64,000 nucleotides of DNA, from positions 4,969,001-5,033,000 of the forward strand of contig OZ034978.1 in the NCBI GenBank assembly GCA_964030785.1, written 5' to 3'. A model generated the notes under the pieces. It was not told the DNA's origin and made no database searches. It saw nothing but the letters and a program-made list of their open reading frames with translations. Below are positions 26,227 through 40,900 of this stretch, in pieces. A program made the position numbers and the translations under genes. Origin of the DNA: Siderastrea siderea. Its lineage: Eukaryota > Cnidaria > Anthozoa > Scleractinia > Rhizangiidae. Position 1 is the stretch's first letter, and each line of letters begins with the position of its first letter.

Positions 26227-26229
26227 AAT

Positions 26230-28690
26230 TGCAGCTTAGGTTTTACATGTCGGCCCCAAACCACTTGAAATTTAACTTGAAAACGTCAGGAAAAAAGCTT
26301 TTTTTATGCACTGTGCGTCAGATTGCATCAGTTAATATAACGATCGTATGCTATAACTTCCCTCACTATTTGTTTTAAAACATCAATACTAATGATGAGC
26401 AAATAATACATAACCAGCAAGAATTTCTGCCTTTGATTGGCTGAGAGTACGTCAGTTTATCCAATGAAGTGGAATTGACAGTCCAAAAAGATGAAATTGG
26501 CAGTGCAGATTGTTGAAATTAGCAATGCAAAAATTATTTGTTTGACAGTTGCGTAGCTAAATGCAAAATCGCACGCGGTCTACTCGGGTGAACAAAATGA
26601 ACATAACAGATAAAAAGGGCAGTGAAGATTAAAGAACTTTAATGGCAAGACTTAAATGCAGTGTGTGCCATTTGTCTGATTGGTTAATCATTTTCCTAGT
26701 ACCCAGATTCCTGAAACGTGCGCGCCACTGAAATAAACAAAGATGGCGGCCTGAGTAAACGATGTAGTTTTCATTGCTTGATCACTTATTCTTAACCTTT
26801 TTGGTACATATGGCAATTCCAGGCGCTTTTCTAACTTCTCGGTGGCATAAAGAAATTGGTTTAAGGTATTTTAAAGCGGAAAACGAGTGTTTAGCACGGG
26901 CTTTTGCATTTGTGAGCAGGAAAATTTTTCCTTCACACCGCAAGAAAATATATGGTTCTATGAAGTGAGGGAGACAAGATTAGATGTCATAATAAAATCA
27001 GGAGGGATTCAAAGACTGAGAGGACAGGGATATTCGAAGTCTTACAGCTGCCGTTTTTACCGAAGCAGGTAAGCTATCCCACTCACAATTTTAAAAATTA
27101 GTGTTCCCTTGCAAGTTTTTGTTAGCTTTTGCTACACATCAATCGATCAGTGAACTTTCCTTGTTTGAAGGGGCCGTGGCGGTCTGACTCAGCGGTCAAG
27201 TAATCTCAGAGTCAAGGAGGTGCAAAAAACCCTGAAACTACTTTAGAAGACCTGCAGTTAATCACTAGCTGATTAACAATGCAGGCAAACGGGAATTATC
27301 TCAGCTTAAATAACATTAAAATAAACTTGTACAATATCATTTCAGTTCACACTTTCAGCTAATAATTTTTACAAGGACCCCGCTCGGTTTTCCGTTTGAT
27401 CTTCATTTAGAAGTTTTTTCATTCTGTAGTCATCCGATGGACTGTTTAAGTTTTTTTATAACGACCCAAAAGGCCATTTGTGAAAGTGGAAATGCAAAAT
27501 AATTTTGCTTGAAGAATTTTAAGGACATAAAGAGAACATTTGATGTTTACAAACATTGACTTTTTGGCCGTTAAAATTTGTAAAGCAAGAGTCCTGTCTC
27601 ATTAGCCAATGGGCCTCTTGTTGCCTTATTTACACCAAAGGATTCCTTGTTGGAATTAACTCAGTTTTGTATGATTTGATTTGTGTTTGTCACCAGTAAA
27701 GTGTTTTTGCCGTCAATTTTTGCCTTGCATAGTCTAAAACTACCTTAGTTTTTTGACAGAAAGGTGGTTATGTTGTATAATTTTATTCAGGGCAGCAGAA
27801 TCCTGGTATTAGTTCTAAATGAAGTGGTCTGCGAGCATCTAAAAATCAGTATCTTAATTCACATGCTCACACACAACATGAAGGATCAAAAAGCAACTCG
27901 ACCGTTACTTCGCACCTCACTTATGAATCGATTAACATTAATAGGTTTATCCCAGGAAAGTCTTGCTTTATCCTGATTGGACAATTACGATGCATAATTA
28001 TGCTCCAACACTCTAAGGGCTCCTATTGATAGTAAATGCCTTGACTTCTGAAAGAGCTACCCTTTAAAATTTTAAATAAAGGAGTCTAATTTTAATGGCA
28101 ACAGGAAGCCTTAGGTTATGTACACAGTTAGCACCTATCATAGTTTTCCATCAGTCTTACCAGTCTTGAAACCTTTTCTTTCAGGAGGAGATTTTAAAGG
28201 AGATCAACACCCAGTAACCTTGAATATAAGTTCATGAGCTTATGTTTGGGCTGTTGATTTATATTCTTAGAAAATGTTTGTGAACCAAAGGATTTTCACA
28301 TAGTTGTTGTCTTGTCAGTAAGTTTTCAAGAAGCTGACTCCACAAAATACATTGCAAGTGGTTAGAAATGGCAAGTACAACTTTGTCCTTGTTGTCCTCC
28401 TAAGTTTGTTAAAGGAAACAAAGGAACTTGCCTTGTCTTATGATCATCCAAAACAACCAGTCCTCTGAGGGGTCAAAATTGATTTTGGGTCCATAACATT
28501 TCATTGCCCTCCCCCTGCTCCTTTAGAAAACTGACGAGTCCCTAACTGGTCCCACATACTCTAGGTTTTCATTTGAGCAGATTAGGAGTTTAACGAAATG
28601 GAAGACCATGGCAGCTGTGTGTGCAACTTAGGCAACTCCAAAAAAAGTCTGAAAAAATACAGGCTTGGTTGGGATATACATGTCAACCCA
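26230..28690. other. Host non-coding DNA
   Basis: No ORF with recognisable protein character and no coherent exon series on either strand. Likely intergenic or intronic. Confidence 0.5.
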
Positions 28691-28700
28691 ATGGAGGAGC

Positions 28701-28985
28701 AGGGATGGCGCAGTGGTGAGAGCACTCGCCTTCCACCAGTGTGGCCCGGGTTCGATTCCCGGTTCGGGTGTCATAATTTATGTGGGTTGAGTTTGTTGTT
28801 GGTTCTCGTCCTTGCTCCGAGGGTTTTCTCGGGTACTCCGGTTTTCCTCCCTCCATAAAAACCAACATTTCCAAATTCCAATTCGACCTTGATGTTTCGT
28901 AGGGCCATAAGGGAGACTACAGTTTGACTGTAATTATGCACCCTACTGAAATAAAGTGTTTATTTATTTATTTATTTATTTATGA
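28701..28985 (+). mobile_element. tRNA-derived SINE with (TTTA)n tail
   Basis: The 5' 70 bases form a tRNA-like head with an A box (TGGCGCAGTGGTGAGAGC) and a B box (GGTTCGATTCC), the internal RNA polymerase III promoter. A tRNA-unrelated body follows, then a 3' tail of TTTA repeats from 28,961. Head, body and simple-repeat tail in this order are the standard SINE layout. Immediately right of the tail (28,986-29,028), the minus strand shows a second tRNA-like A-box segment (ATAGCTCAGTTGGTAAGAG), probably a truncated SINE inserted in the opposite direction. Confidence 0.85.
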
Positions 28986-29029
28986 TAGCAGTGCAGCACT
29001 CTTACCAACTGAGCTATCAAGCCAGCTTG

Positions 29030-32000
29030 GAGTTGTTGGTCTTTGTGTGAATTCAGACATATTCCCAAGAAAGACAAACCAAAATCATGTGCATGTGTTC
29101 TTTTTCATACTGAGAGTTCATGTTACAAATATAGTTATTAGCATTTTAGGTAAGAAAAGAAAGAGCGGCTTTTCTACAATTTTAGTGATCTTCTAGATAG
29201 GTTTCATTACTTCAAGCACAGGTAAATTTTACAGTGTAAACTAAACACAAAAGAACTGTTACTGGTTATTTTGCTGGGTTTTACAGGTAAATAATTTTTT
29301 TATTATGTTCCTTTTAAAAGTCAAGAAAAGTAAAGAGTAGGACAAATAATTTATTTGTTCTTTCTAGATCTGTGTGTGCTGCTTTTCAAACATGATATTT
29401 TCTATTTTTAGTAGATGCTATGTGTACATTTTATGTCTGGAATTAAACTTTTCTAATTGGAAATGTACTTATATGAATCTTGTTTAGTATTAAACACAGT
29501 GTACAATCATAAAAATTAATACAACTCACAATGTACTTTAAGCTTAACATGTAAAGAGCAAATTCGACACATTATGAATAGGTCTGTTTAAAAGACATGG
29601 AGGTGAAATTTCTATGTATTGTTCCTTAATAAACTTTAAACAGTTCCTAGAACATCACTAACTGGGTAGTTTTCTTCAATATTATAACTAATTGGTAGGT
29701 TTTTGGTGAAGTACCGATCACTTAAAAGTTTAAATTTCTCATTCCGCGTGCTTTTATTGATAACAGCTGCAGCTCTTGTCCTTGTTTCTTTCATCTCACG
29801 GAACTATTTTGACGTTCTTGTAGCCTCGCTTTCCCCGTTCCTTTCCGCACGCCTTGCCACTTTAAAGTTAACACTGTTTAGCCTAACTTATTCTTACCTT
29901 ATTATTCTATTCTCGGTTGAAAGCGATCGCTGTACCAAGCCCTATTGTAGGATATATAGCCCAAACAACTCCTATCTGGCAACAAGATTCGAGTTATTTT
30001 CTTCACAGTTTTCTGCTGGCGCGTCATCTTGTTGGGTTTCCTTTTTACAAATCGTGGCAATACAATTAAAAAACCCCTGATAAGAATCGATATTTCATAC
30101 TGTTTCATGGCTGGAGTTTTTAGAAATCAAAGTAGCCAAATGAATGAACGAAGCAAAGTAGACTGAGATGCGACGGTAGCGTAATTTTCATCGTATGTCG
30201 TTGACAGTGATACACACCTTGACGACTCCCTGTTGAGCCCTGCCACTTTTATTAATATCTTTTCTTGAAAAGTCGCTTCCTTAATTAATAAACTGTTACC
30301 AGCAAAAGGGATTTCGTGTACCAAAACCCCCGACAAAAGTCTCGGATACTTGAAGCAAAATATTTGTTTGGAATAAAATTGAGCTTTTCTATTGCAGTTG
30401 CGCTGTTAACTGCTTGCGTCTGGGCACAATATTTTCGCTTAAGCAGCAAAAACCATATAATTCCTTGATCGTATCGATTTTTACTTTTGCCTCGGCTATA
30501 TGTTCCGTTTTTTTAACGTCAGAAATCATTCACAACCCCAAAACATGTAGTTTACGAGGCGGACGCCACTTTTTACCTCCCTCTTGTCAAGGAATTTGTC
30601 TTTCTGCCCCTTTCAAGCACAAATTATCCTTCAATGCGACAAACATTACGCACTTCCATTCATGTTCAACTTACTTTATTGTTAAACAGTACTTGGTCTT
30701 GCGTTGAAGTCTGTTAAGATGATGGAGAACGAAGACAGGAAGGCAAAACTTTCGTCTGCTTGTCACGAGCTTTCAATTCACCGTAGCCTTTTCTGACTCG
30801 TCTCATTTCTCAGATTTGCAATCCTTTGCTGCGATTTTCCTCACGATGAATTATCTTAACGGAAAAGCTGAGATGATGACCTGAATTTGGAAGTTATTCA
30901 ACAACTATACATTCTTACGGCGTCCTTTGCCCCAGAACACAGGATAAACATTCAATGAAATCAAAGCTGTCAGCACGACCGCCGCCATCTCCTCTTTTCC
31001 CGCGTTTCGAATGAAATTCAAGGCATTTCAAATAGAATTGTGCGCATGCGCGACATTAGTCTCCTTTGTTGTGTGCGCCTAGTCAGCTCTCTTGAGAAAG
31101 TCGTCACATGGAAACTACTTTTTAAAAATATATTATGAATAAAAGTAAAACTTGGTAGGACGATACTAATAGAGATTTTCTTTCCAACAAACCTTTGTTT
31201 TCCGTTTATCAGTTTTTTAACAAAGGGTGTACATACAGTCACATATTATGTGAATGTTTATATCTATAGAAACGGATTTTTTTTATATGGATGTTAATTC
31301 AGTGATTAATTATCAAGTGGCTAATATACAGAACGGAAAACTCGCCGATGTTTGACAGCGAAGTAGCTCCGTCTGTATTTGAAAGATAATGACGTCACAA
31401 AATAAGAGTGAGAACATGTTTATTCGTTCGCATGGTTTGGTAACATATTTTGAGAGACAACGGTCCGAAAAGATGAAAACTGAAAAAAGTTGAAATAAGT
31501 TTAATCAGAGAGATATACTTTCCTTTCACAATCTATTTTTGGAACTTTTTGGTTTTTATTTATCTTGGTAATTTTGGAATAAATGACTAAAAGACCGCAA
31601 TTGATTTTTTGGAGTTGACTTGCCAGGTTCGTGCAGTTTGGTTTGCCTTTAAATTTGCTTGAGTTTTCTTATTGCACTCAAAAATTACCTAACATCTCGT
31701 GCGTAAATCAAATCATTCCGGCCTTATGTGCTCCATTAAATTATTTAACACAGGATTTAACAAGACGAAATTGAAAAAGCACAACCACACATTATGTTGT
31801 CATAACCGACAAAACAATTAGAGAACATAAAATGAATACTTTCCTCGGTTCGCAAGGTTTCCTGATTAAAAAATGCATGGTTTTGTTCTCTTAATGTGCT
31901 TGTGTATAAATTTAGATTTTAAGCTAAAACCTAAGAATGAGACGAGTTTCAGAGCTTTATTTTTTCACTGCTGACAGCTTCATTGATGGAAATTACCCGT

Positions 32001-32640
32001 CCATCTACACATACTAGGCTAAGATCTAAAGAAATCAGCTGAGAATTATAGGGAAAATACTTCCTTCAACCTTGAGCTTCATGTTTTGTAAAACACGCTT
32101 TTCTATGTTTTAGTCTTACAAAACAACAATTTGTAGCCAATTTTTTAAAATAGCAATTAACACGTTTATAACGTTATTGTTATTATTATTTTCACGAGCA
32201 TCTCCAGCAGTTCAAACACCCTGGCTCTCTTACGGTGAAGAAAGGCGCTTTTCTATTTTTCTATACCTTCTGCTCGTGTCACAGTGCAGTGTGCTTATGT
32301 TAAACTGGAAACCAGATAAGAGGAATAAGTGCACTTGTACTTTCTATACTTCAATGTGTTTTTATATTTTTGTTGCCGTCGTTTTCACTAGAAAGTCCGT
32401 TATGGTGCCCATGCTTGAAAATTTGCTTACAACGCCCATAAGAAACAAGATTAATATTAAAAGATTGTTTATCCCACTGACATGTTTAATTGTGGGATAT
32501 ACTTTTAAAAATAGCAACCGTTGAATCAGGTTACAGCCGATAAAGAAACGCATACTCATGTATAGTCTTCAGATTCCCAACATTTCGAAGTGATTTCTCT
32601 GAAGGATACAAAGTAGCGCTTAATGTTTTTCACGTAGCTA
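29030..32640. other. Host non-coding DNA
   Basis: About 3.6 kb with no supportable exon, RNA gene or named repeat. Several ORFs of 60-125 codons lack codon or protein character. Confidence 0.5.
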
Positions 32641-32707
32641 CCACAAAATTCCCGAAATATCTCCAATTCTTCAAATTTCTCCAAAATATCTGTATATTTG
32701 TAGTTAA

Positions 32708-34849
32708 GGTGGCTCCATATAGTTTTTCGGCGCGCGAGGAATGGGAACTAAATTGGCACAAGCGCGCGCGTGAGGAGCGCGACAGTCCAAGTCAGATGAC
32801 ATGTGCCAATCAACCTCCCAGGGGAACTTTTCCAAAGTCTGATTGAGGCATCTTTATGGCTTACCTTTTCAAAACCTGTCGAGCACATAGCAGTGAAATT
32901 ATGAAAAGCCTTTAGTTTAATCGCTTTTGTAGCTGACAGTTGCAGTCCTACGATTGTTCTACGATTGTAGGACTGGATTGATTGCGATCTTTAAGTTCAA
33001 GCAACACAGAGAGGACTGAAAACGTTGCACGACTTATTATGCGCCATCAAGAATTATGCGTGAAGAACTTCTTTCCGTTCTCAACTTGAAATATCAGTGC
33101 TGTCCAGGTCAGCTGTCGAGAATCTCTGGGATGAGAAGCTTACGTTTGTTTGGATCGAGCCTAAGTGTAAGTAATTTTTTCGAAAAGTGCTTAGTTTTTG
33201 CCTTTCTAACAAGCCGTCTAGTTTTTTGTCGGGTAAGTTGTCTCTACGGCCGTTCTCATACGGTTTCAGCAAAATACAGCTGACTTGTGAATTTTATTGA
33301 GCGATGAATAGATTACACACTTGTAATGAGGTAACAGTTGTCATTGAATTTTGATAGAAGTTGAAACTCAAAAGGACACTTATATTTCAGTGTCTATTTA
33401 TCAGTCACCGGTAGCTTTTGATCTAAGTTTCACTTGTGTTGACAATGTGCGACTTCAAAAGCTTCGGTGGTCTAAAATAAAACCGAAAATTGAAAAAAGT
33501 TCAATTGTACCTAAGCTCAAATACAATTGTTATTTTTACGAAAAATTATGCCTAGAATGACGGCATTCAGTGAACGAATAAAGGATGAGTATCGAGTTGA
33601 CGGCCGGTTCTAAAACAGTCGGCGTTTCGCAGGCGTTCTGTTGACTTGTTGAACCTTGCAGAAAAATAATGTAGTCTTTTTCAAAACGTATAATTTCTTG
33701 TGGACATTTTTGTTCCCTTTCTCCAACGTCTGCCTTTAAATATAAATTGAAAGCTTATTTATATACTATTTGCTATTCCATGCAGTTATCAAACACGCAA
33801 GTAGCAGCTAAGAAACAACGCGGGTCTCGGCAGACAAAATATTGAGCTTACAACATAAACAGAACTAGCTTCCCTGCTTTTCTCGGGTAGCATACCAAAA
33901 GATGTTCTAAGAGCAAACATGACCGCTTTAGTTTTTTTCTTGAAGAACGGTTGTAATCAGTTAATGGTAAAAATGAAACTGAAAGTGGTTTAATGATTCC
34001 GCGTTCTGGAAACTGACGTTAAAGGAAATGTTTTGCTGCTGGCAATAAAGTGGCGGCTTCGTTCGAGTTTTTATATCGCGAATCGGTATAAATTTGCTTC
34101 TTTTTTGTTGTTTGTTCGTTTCTTTCTTTATTTTTGCGAATTTTTTGGTCACATGGCTCCTTTACAGTAAAGGAAAGCAGTTGTCCAGAAAAATGTTGTT
34201 CTTTGGAAAGAAAAGCTTTAGAAAAGCTTTTCTACCGCTTACCCGCGTGCTGTCCACGCTCGTCCACGCAAAAGGAATCATGAGCATGCGCAACCCCGTA
34301 ACTTGAAGAATTTTTATTTTGGTAACGTGAAGAAAAAAGGTGGGTTTTGAGGCATTTTCAAACGCTAATTGCGCGTGTTCCACTCAGTGAAATTTTTTTA
34401 AAATTGGAACATTTGTAGGATTTTTGTGTTTTCGGTCATACTAAAGTAAGAGTAATTTTTGTACATGCACTTCTGCATTAATCGTCGAAAACGGAAATTT
34501 ACTATTCTGACAAAACTTATGTACAAAATTTCTCACAGCCTTGCCAGCTGAGACTTCTCAAACGACGACATCTTTACAACAAAAAATAGCCAAAATTCAC
34601 CGTGTAAAAACCAAGAAATGACGTGAAGAAACTGGGTAAGCTTAAAAAATGAGCCAAACAACTATATCAGTGGTTGCCATGGAAACGGGCCAGGCCCAGA
34701 AATTGTGACTTTTTTGAAAAGTATAAAGGCTAGGCTAGTTGCTTTTGTAGCTTTTCCCTAGTGAAATGTAAATCAATGTCCTGAAAATCATCAAAAAAAG
34801 TTATGTATATTTGTCTGTTGAAACTGATGAGAAACTGTATGGAGCCACC
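32708..34849. mobile_element. 2.14-kb non-autonomous DNA transposon with TTAA target duplication
   Basis: The element begins GGTGGCTCCATATAGTTT and ends with its inverted complement (17 of 18 bases match). It is flanked directly by TTAA at 32,704-32,707 and 34,850-34,853. The flanks (...TTTGTAG and GCCTAA...) are contiguous in the decayed paralogous segment at 980-997, where a single CTAA sits at 988-991. That is an empty site and confirms the boundaries. TTAA duplication is characteristic of the piggyBac superfamily, but the ends are not recognisable piggyBac termini and no transposase ORF is present. It lies in the presumed 3' UTR or flank of the ligase-like gene, 88 bases beyond its stop codon. 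Confidence 0.85.
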
Positions 34850-34937
34850 TTAAGCCTAATCCCATTAAATTTCCCAACATAATCATTATATAAGGCGGTT
34901 GCGGTTCCTTGCGTATCTACGCTCATTTGTGTGACAG

Positions 34938-37900
34938 TTACTTCTTTTGTTTCCGCAACAACGCGTTTTGTACCATCATGTCGAATAGACTTTCATCTGT
35001 GATGCCTGAATCCTTGGCAATTATATTTATGACACTCTGTGGACCAAAGGAACAGAACAGGTTGCTTTCGAGAAGAAAAGGATTGCCATCATGGTCTACA
35101 CGAAAGTCGAAAAGGCCGAAATCTTGTAGGCCTAATTGCCGAAAAATTCGGCAACTTTGCCGTTGAATGCGATTGATAAGTTCTCCTTCATTCGAGGGAT
35201 CAAGAAACCAGGTTTTAGATTCTTTAGGCTTGCCTGGAAGAAAAAAAAAACACGGAAATCAAAGGTTAAATTGGGTATGTCGTCGTGTGTTTGGCGGAAA
35301 AAGGTTATTAGCAAAGCCCAGTCAGACCGTTCCTTGACGGTGTAATATCTTTAGATTTTGTTTCCTTATTTCCTCCTCAGTAAAACAGACGCCTGAGTTT
35401 ACTTTTGTAACGGTACAAATACCGAGCTCTCCCCTGAAATAGATTTAACCCCGATTTTCAGTCATTTTCCTCAAATCCTATTAGAGATGTAAAGGAGAAT
35501 ACTCACTTATAGGCAATCCTTTTTCGTTTAAGAAATACTTGGCCTCCGTCTTTCTAATATCGTCGTGTCGTACATTGTACTCCATACAAGACAACGCTTT
35601 TAGCTCCCCAGTTTTCACCGATTCCACGACTGCACAGCGAATCTCACGTCCCTCTATGAACCTATAAAAACAAGAACAAACATTTGCTGGTACAGTAACA
35701 AAACCTGTAGTTAATAACAACGAAGTGAGAGTACACAGGGACTATTTTTCAACATGCCATCTTTCGATAGGCGATGTACCTAAGACTAACAGATTTATTT
35801 ACGTTTGAATTCGAATTTTGACGAGTGATGAAGATAGATTTATTTATCACCAAACAAAGCTCAGTTCTACCAGGAGTCACCGACGAGCGCTGATCGAGTA
35901 TGCTTAAATATTCAGTTTGAATTACCTTGTCTATCTTGTAATTTAGGAGCCGTGTAAGGTAAATGCTCCTTCAATCATTTGAAATCAATAGTTTATTTTT
36001 TTATTTATTTATTTATTTTTGCAGTATTTGTCGCTTCTTGTAAACACAACCGGAAAAACAGCTAGTCGTTTGGCAGTTTGAATGGTCTTTTGGCCGTTTA
36101 CGTAGCACGTCCAAAGGTAATCGTTATTCTATACATTGAAGAAGGCTTTAGATAAAAAGCTCATTTCCGGGGACAATTTCCCACCTTTCAATGATCACGT
36201 GGTCAGAATAAGACAGCGCATGCTCAATAGCTGCATGCAATGACTGCTGGTCTTTTACCAGTCGCACTGCTTTGGTATCCTCCCCTTTGCTCGCTTTAAC
36301 CACACATGGATAATTGACTTGGTCAGGTGCTACTGGGTCTCCTGTTTCAGAAAAATACAAATCAGTAAAGAAACCCAAAACTAGATCTGCTCAGTTATGA
36401 CCTCAGAGACGCTCGCCATATTTTTGCACTCCTAAAACATATATGTTAAAAAAGATTTTTCTGTATCACGGACGTGAATTACTGAATTCTCTTCCAGCCA
36501 TGCCATGATGAATGCGCAAAAATCCAGAATAGCTCGGTCCGTAGTATATTGATAATAACTGTTAGTTGTATATTTTACACTTTTGTTATGTCACTCAAAC
36601 ACGGCTTTGTTGGAAGCCACCCTATTTTGAGCTTTTTTAATACAAAGCTGCCTCTGACCTCCTCTTTTTCGATGCATGTAAATAGGACCAATTACGATTT
36701 GTAATAGTAGCAAACCCCACTAAATACAACATTTAGGCAAATAACGAAGTTTTCCAGTCAATACCAGACTGAGAAAAAAGGAGGCAGTCAAATTAGCATC
36801 GGAAAAGGTTTTGCTAGTCTGAAGCGAAAGCAGCTTGTATCCTCTAAATAGAGAAAGAAGTGTTAAAGTAACTGGGCTAAGCTATAAGCCTACTCAGACT
36901 ACACTCAAGGTTTTGCGCTACTTCGGCTCGTAATCAGGATTTGACGGTGTTACGTGGAAATTAAGAAACGTCTAAGCATGGTACCTTTGTTATAAACTAA
37001 TCCCTCAGCACATGAGACGTTGCCATTGGCGATTAAAACACTACGTGTTTTTAGCTTGTCCATCGAAAGGTAACGCGATTCCGCGGATCCACCCACCAAT
37101 GGAATATCCAAGGCCTCAAAAAGTGCCCTGCAAAGTCAAAAAAGAGACTTTTTAGAAAGAAATCCGTCTTAATAGCTCACCAGTTAATTTCACCTGGTAT
37201 GAAATCGGGTGACATGTCCGTCCAATTTGATATGTATTTCCATATATATGGACAAGAGTAAAACAAAGTCCCATTTTCAAGTCTAACTTTTTTATCCAAT
37301 CACTGAAAGAAAATGTAGCCATCACGCCGTGATTTTACAGTTTTTTTTTCTTTTGATTACGATAAGCGCGTTCTAGAAATCGTAGGACTGTAACGTTTAA
37401 CATAATAACAATCTTTCTAGTTGATGGTATATTTAACAATTAGATTATGAGCTCGAGATTTCTATCGCGTGATAGTTGATGAGGCCGAAGGCCAATTCAA
37501 CTATCACGCATAGAAATCGAGAGCGAATAATCTAATTGTTTTACTGAGTATAAATCTCGATTAATATACCACGAAAGTGAAAAGATTTACTTAATTGCAT
37601 TGTTATTTTGAAGTATAAGACTGCGCCTGCCACTCACCTTTTCGCTACTCACTATCTATCACGGAATAGATAGCGAGTAGGATAGCCAATCAGATTGCAG
37701 CATTTATGATAGAACGCTATTAGATTTATACTAATGGCGTGATAGATAGTGAGTAGCGAAAAGGTGAGTGGCAGGCGCAGTCTTATACTTCAAAATAACA
37801 ATGCAATTAAGTAAAAGTTTTCACTTTCGTGGTATATTAATCGAGATTTATACTAAAACAATTAGATTATTCGCTCTCGTTTCCTATGCGTGATAGTTGA

Positions 37901-40900
37901 TTCGGCCTTCGGCCTCATCAACTATCACGCGATAGAAATCTCGAGCTCATAATCCAATTGTTAAATATAATTACCTAGGCTGAAAGACTGATCCGTATAT
38001 CATTACCCATCGAGAGCCAGATGTGTTTTCTATAGAACAGCCTGAGCGGGGCCCCTACGATGGTATAATAATTATATATCTTATTATATAGCACAACGCT
38101 TAATTTTGGCGTGCTCCCATTGGTCGAAATCGATCACGTGACGCGATAGTATCTCTCCTCAGCGGGCGCCTATCAGCGCATAGTGCCCGTTTTTGGCAAA
38201 TTACGCTCAAAATGTAACGCTGTACAATAAAAACAATAGAATTCTTCTTCCTCAGGCCCTATGTGTGATAGGTTCCCTCGGAAATTTGATTTCCAAACTT
38301 CGTATAACATCAAATTTCCTCGGGCAACCTATCACACGTATTAGTAACTATATCTTCCGATTAGATGTTTTGGTATGTAGTGTCGCTGTATATTTTCAAG
38401 ATGTGCTGTATTTTGACGAACCCACAGCGCGAGTCACAGTGCAATACGACGAGTAAAGATATACAGTGGCATTACAAAACAAAAACTCTAATAAGAGATT
38501 TATCACCCAACATAACCTTTTTCAGGGTAAGTAGCACAGAAAACTATGAAAAACAAGTGTAACATGATGAGCGCACGCACGGCATCAAATTATTTATGTA
38601 CTGTGCGAATAACTGCCAATTCGGGTTTTCACTGTACGAATAACTAAGCTGTATGAGTATCGCGGCATATTTGTTAATGTACTCGTTTCGAACGTTATTC
38701 GAACGGTACTTAGTAGGTTGAATAATCAAACAAAGTTTAGTAAACTATCACAATCGTTTTCAATTACTTTAAAATGAGTAGACTGAAAAGAGTCGTAAAG
38801 CGAGCAATTTAGAGGAAGCGGTTAGCCTGATCGGGGGTGGAAGCAGAATAATCGTGCCTCACTTATTCATTGTTCCTCACGCTTTCTTTCTGTCTTATTC
38901 ATTATTCATTTAAGTTTTTTACGGATATTCCTTATTCATAATTGCGTCTAGCTGCGATTCAAATTTTGCTGGGCAACTTCAGCTGCAAAGCATGTGTATG
39001 AGATAGGAGATAAATATTGAGACCGTTTAAGAAGTTTGAAAAGGGGTGCAAATTGTTTAATTCCATATCATATGTGAATCATGTGCATACATGCACAAAA
39101 AAGTGTACTATTATAAAGAAAAAGGGAAGAATGTGTCGAAGACACGTTGGCTCTTTTCAAGGTTTTTTAACTCTAAAATATCTCTTAATCAGGGCCCGTT
39201 TACGATTTTTTTAACATGGAGCCTATGAAAGAGATGGCACCCACCACCCGGTGCAGATCTAGAACATAGAGAAAGGGCGTCAAACAAACACTTGGCGAAG
39301 GCAGGAGTATTGAAAGTTTAGTCCTCGGAAACGGGATTTTCTGAATTCTGAGGAGCATATGAAAGTGTTTTAATTGCTGTAAATTCAACTCACTTTTTAC
39401 GCTAACTATATATATGCTAACTTCTATATTAAACGTTACGTCTAATATAACGCTGCTTGTGTCAGCCATAGGAACTTCTTGCAGTAAGAATTTGTTTTCG
39501 GCCCAACTATATACAGCAATTTTTTTTCCGACGTTAGTGTTACACATGGATTTCTTCATTGCAAAAATCAGCTAGCAGGATGCTTTTTTGAGAATCATTC
39601 AACTCTCTTCCCCGCAGAAGTCAAGTGGTCCGTCCCTTAAAACAATCGAATACTGCTAAAAGACACACCAATCACGAGAAAGTCGCCGGGAAAGACTTCT
39701 TAATAATAATAAGGTTCTTATAGGCGCATTTAAGATTCGCAACGCGCTTACGGTATAAACTTGCACCCAGGAGCCCTGAATTGAATACAGATTTTCCAGA
39801 GTAACTATGATTGATTACAGCCCACTGTTTTAGCAGGCTTTCACACATAGTCGCAAACACCGATAAAGATTCTACAGAGTTGAGCGCATACAACATTTGC
39901 GATATTCGTTCTTCCTTTAAAGGGACTGAATCATTCATTATTCCGAATGTTCAAGCCTTAAAGATTCCTTATTCGTTTACCATTTTACCTCGTTATTCGT
40001 TATTCATTATTTCCCTTTCCACCCCCTAAGCCTGAATTTCAGCCACTCTCTCGGGAGTGAGCGACCAGAGGAGGCGGCTGAAATTCAGGCTAAGGAAGTT
40101 ACTGTATAGTGCATGATTTCTAGGTTCACTTTGCAGACTAATTCAAATTTCATTTTGAGTTACAATCAATGTTGTTCTGTGATTTCACAATTACAGCGAA
40201 GTCTTTTGGGTCAAGAATCGTAACTTGCTTACTGGCAACTGTTTCTTCGAGCAACATATGTCTAGTAGAAATAGGAATGTCTAACCTGTAAGTTGTTATT
40301 CCTTTCAAACAAACAAAATGGACTAAAGCTAGGTCAGGATTGATCACAGATTTGATGTGTTGAACGGCAGATGCGATGTCCACTCTCTCTACTTCGTTCT
40401 TTTTTTCCTCAATCTTCTCGATGTCCACAATTTCAGAGAGTTTCTTAAGGAACGACCAAGTGCCGTCGGGTCGAACAAGAGCGTAGCTGAAGGAGTATTT
40501 TCCAGCACCCATGTTCTCAGGAAAAGAGCCAACATAGAGAAGGTTTAGATTAAAACTGAAGTCATCTGAGGGAGAACCCAAAACGTGCAAAATCTAAAGC
40601 AGAAGTAAGGTGAAGTAAGAACACAGTCATGCATGTCTAATGGCCCAAGAGTCAACCACAGAAAGGGGGTACCCGTCAACACATAAGTCCAATAAATATG
40701 TCTTTACCACCCCATGGAGCCACTTCCTTCTTTGATAATGCTCACTTAAATCGGTTTTGTGTTATTAATAACGCTATTCTCAGAAAACACATGTTTTTTA
40801 AGGAGGCTTTTTTTTTGCCTTGGGGTGCGTATGTATCTTTTGAAATCAAATTTTCGCATAAAAGACAAATTTTGATTTCCTTGATACTGCACCATCTTTT

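Noticed and set aside
33056..33283. Plus-strand ORF followed by a GTAAGT donor
   Set aside because: Inside the TTAA-flanked element, with no second exon or recognisable protein; insufficient support.
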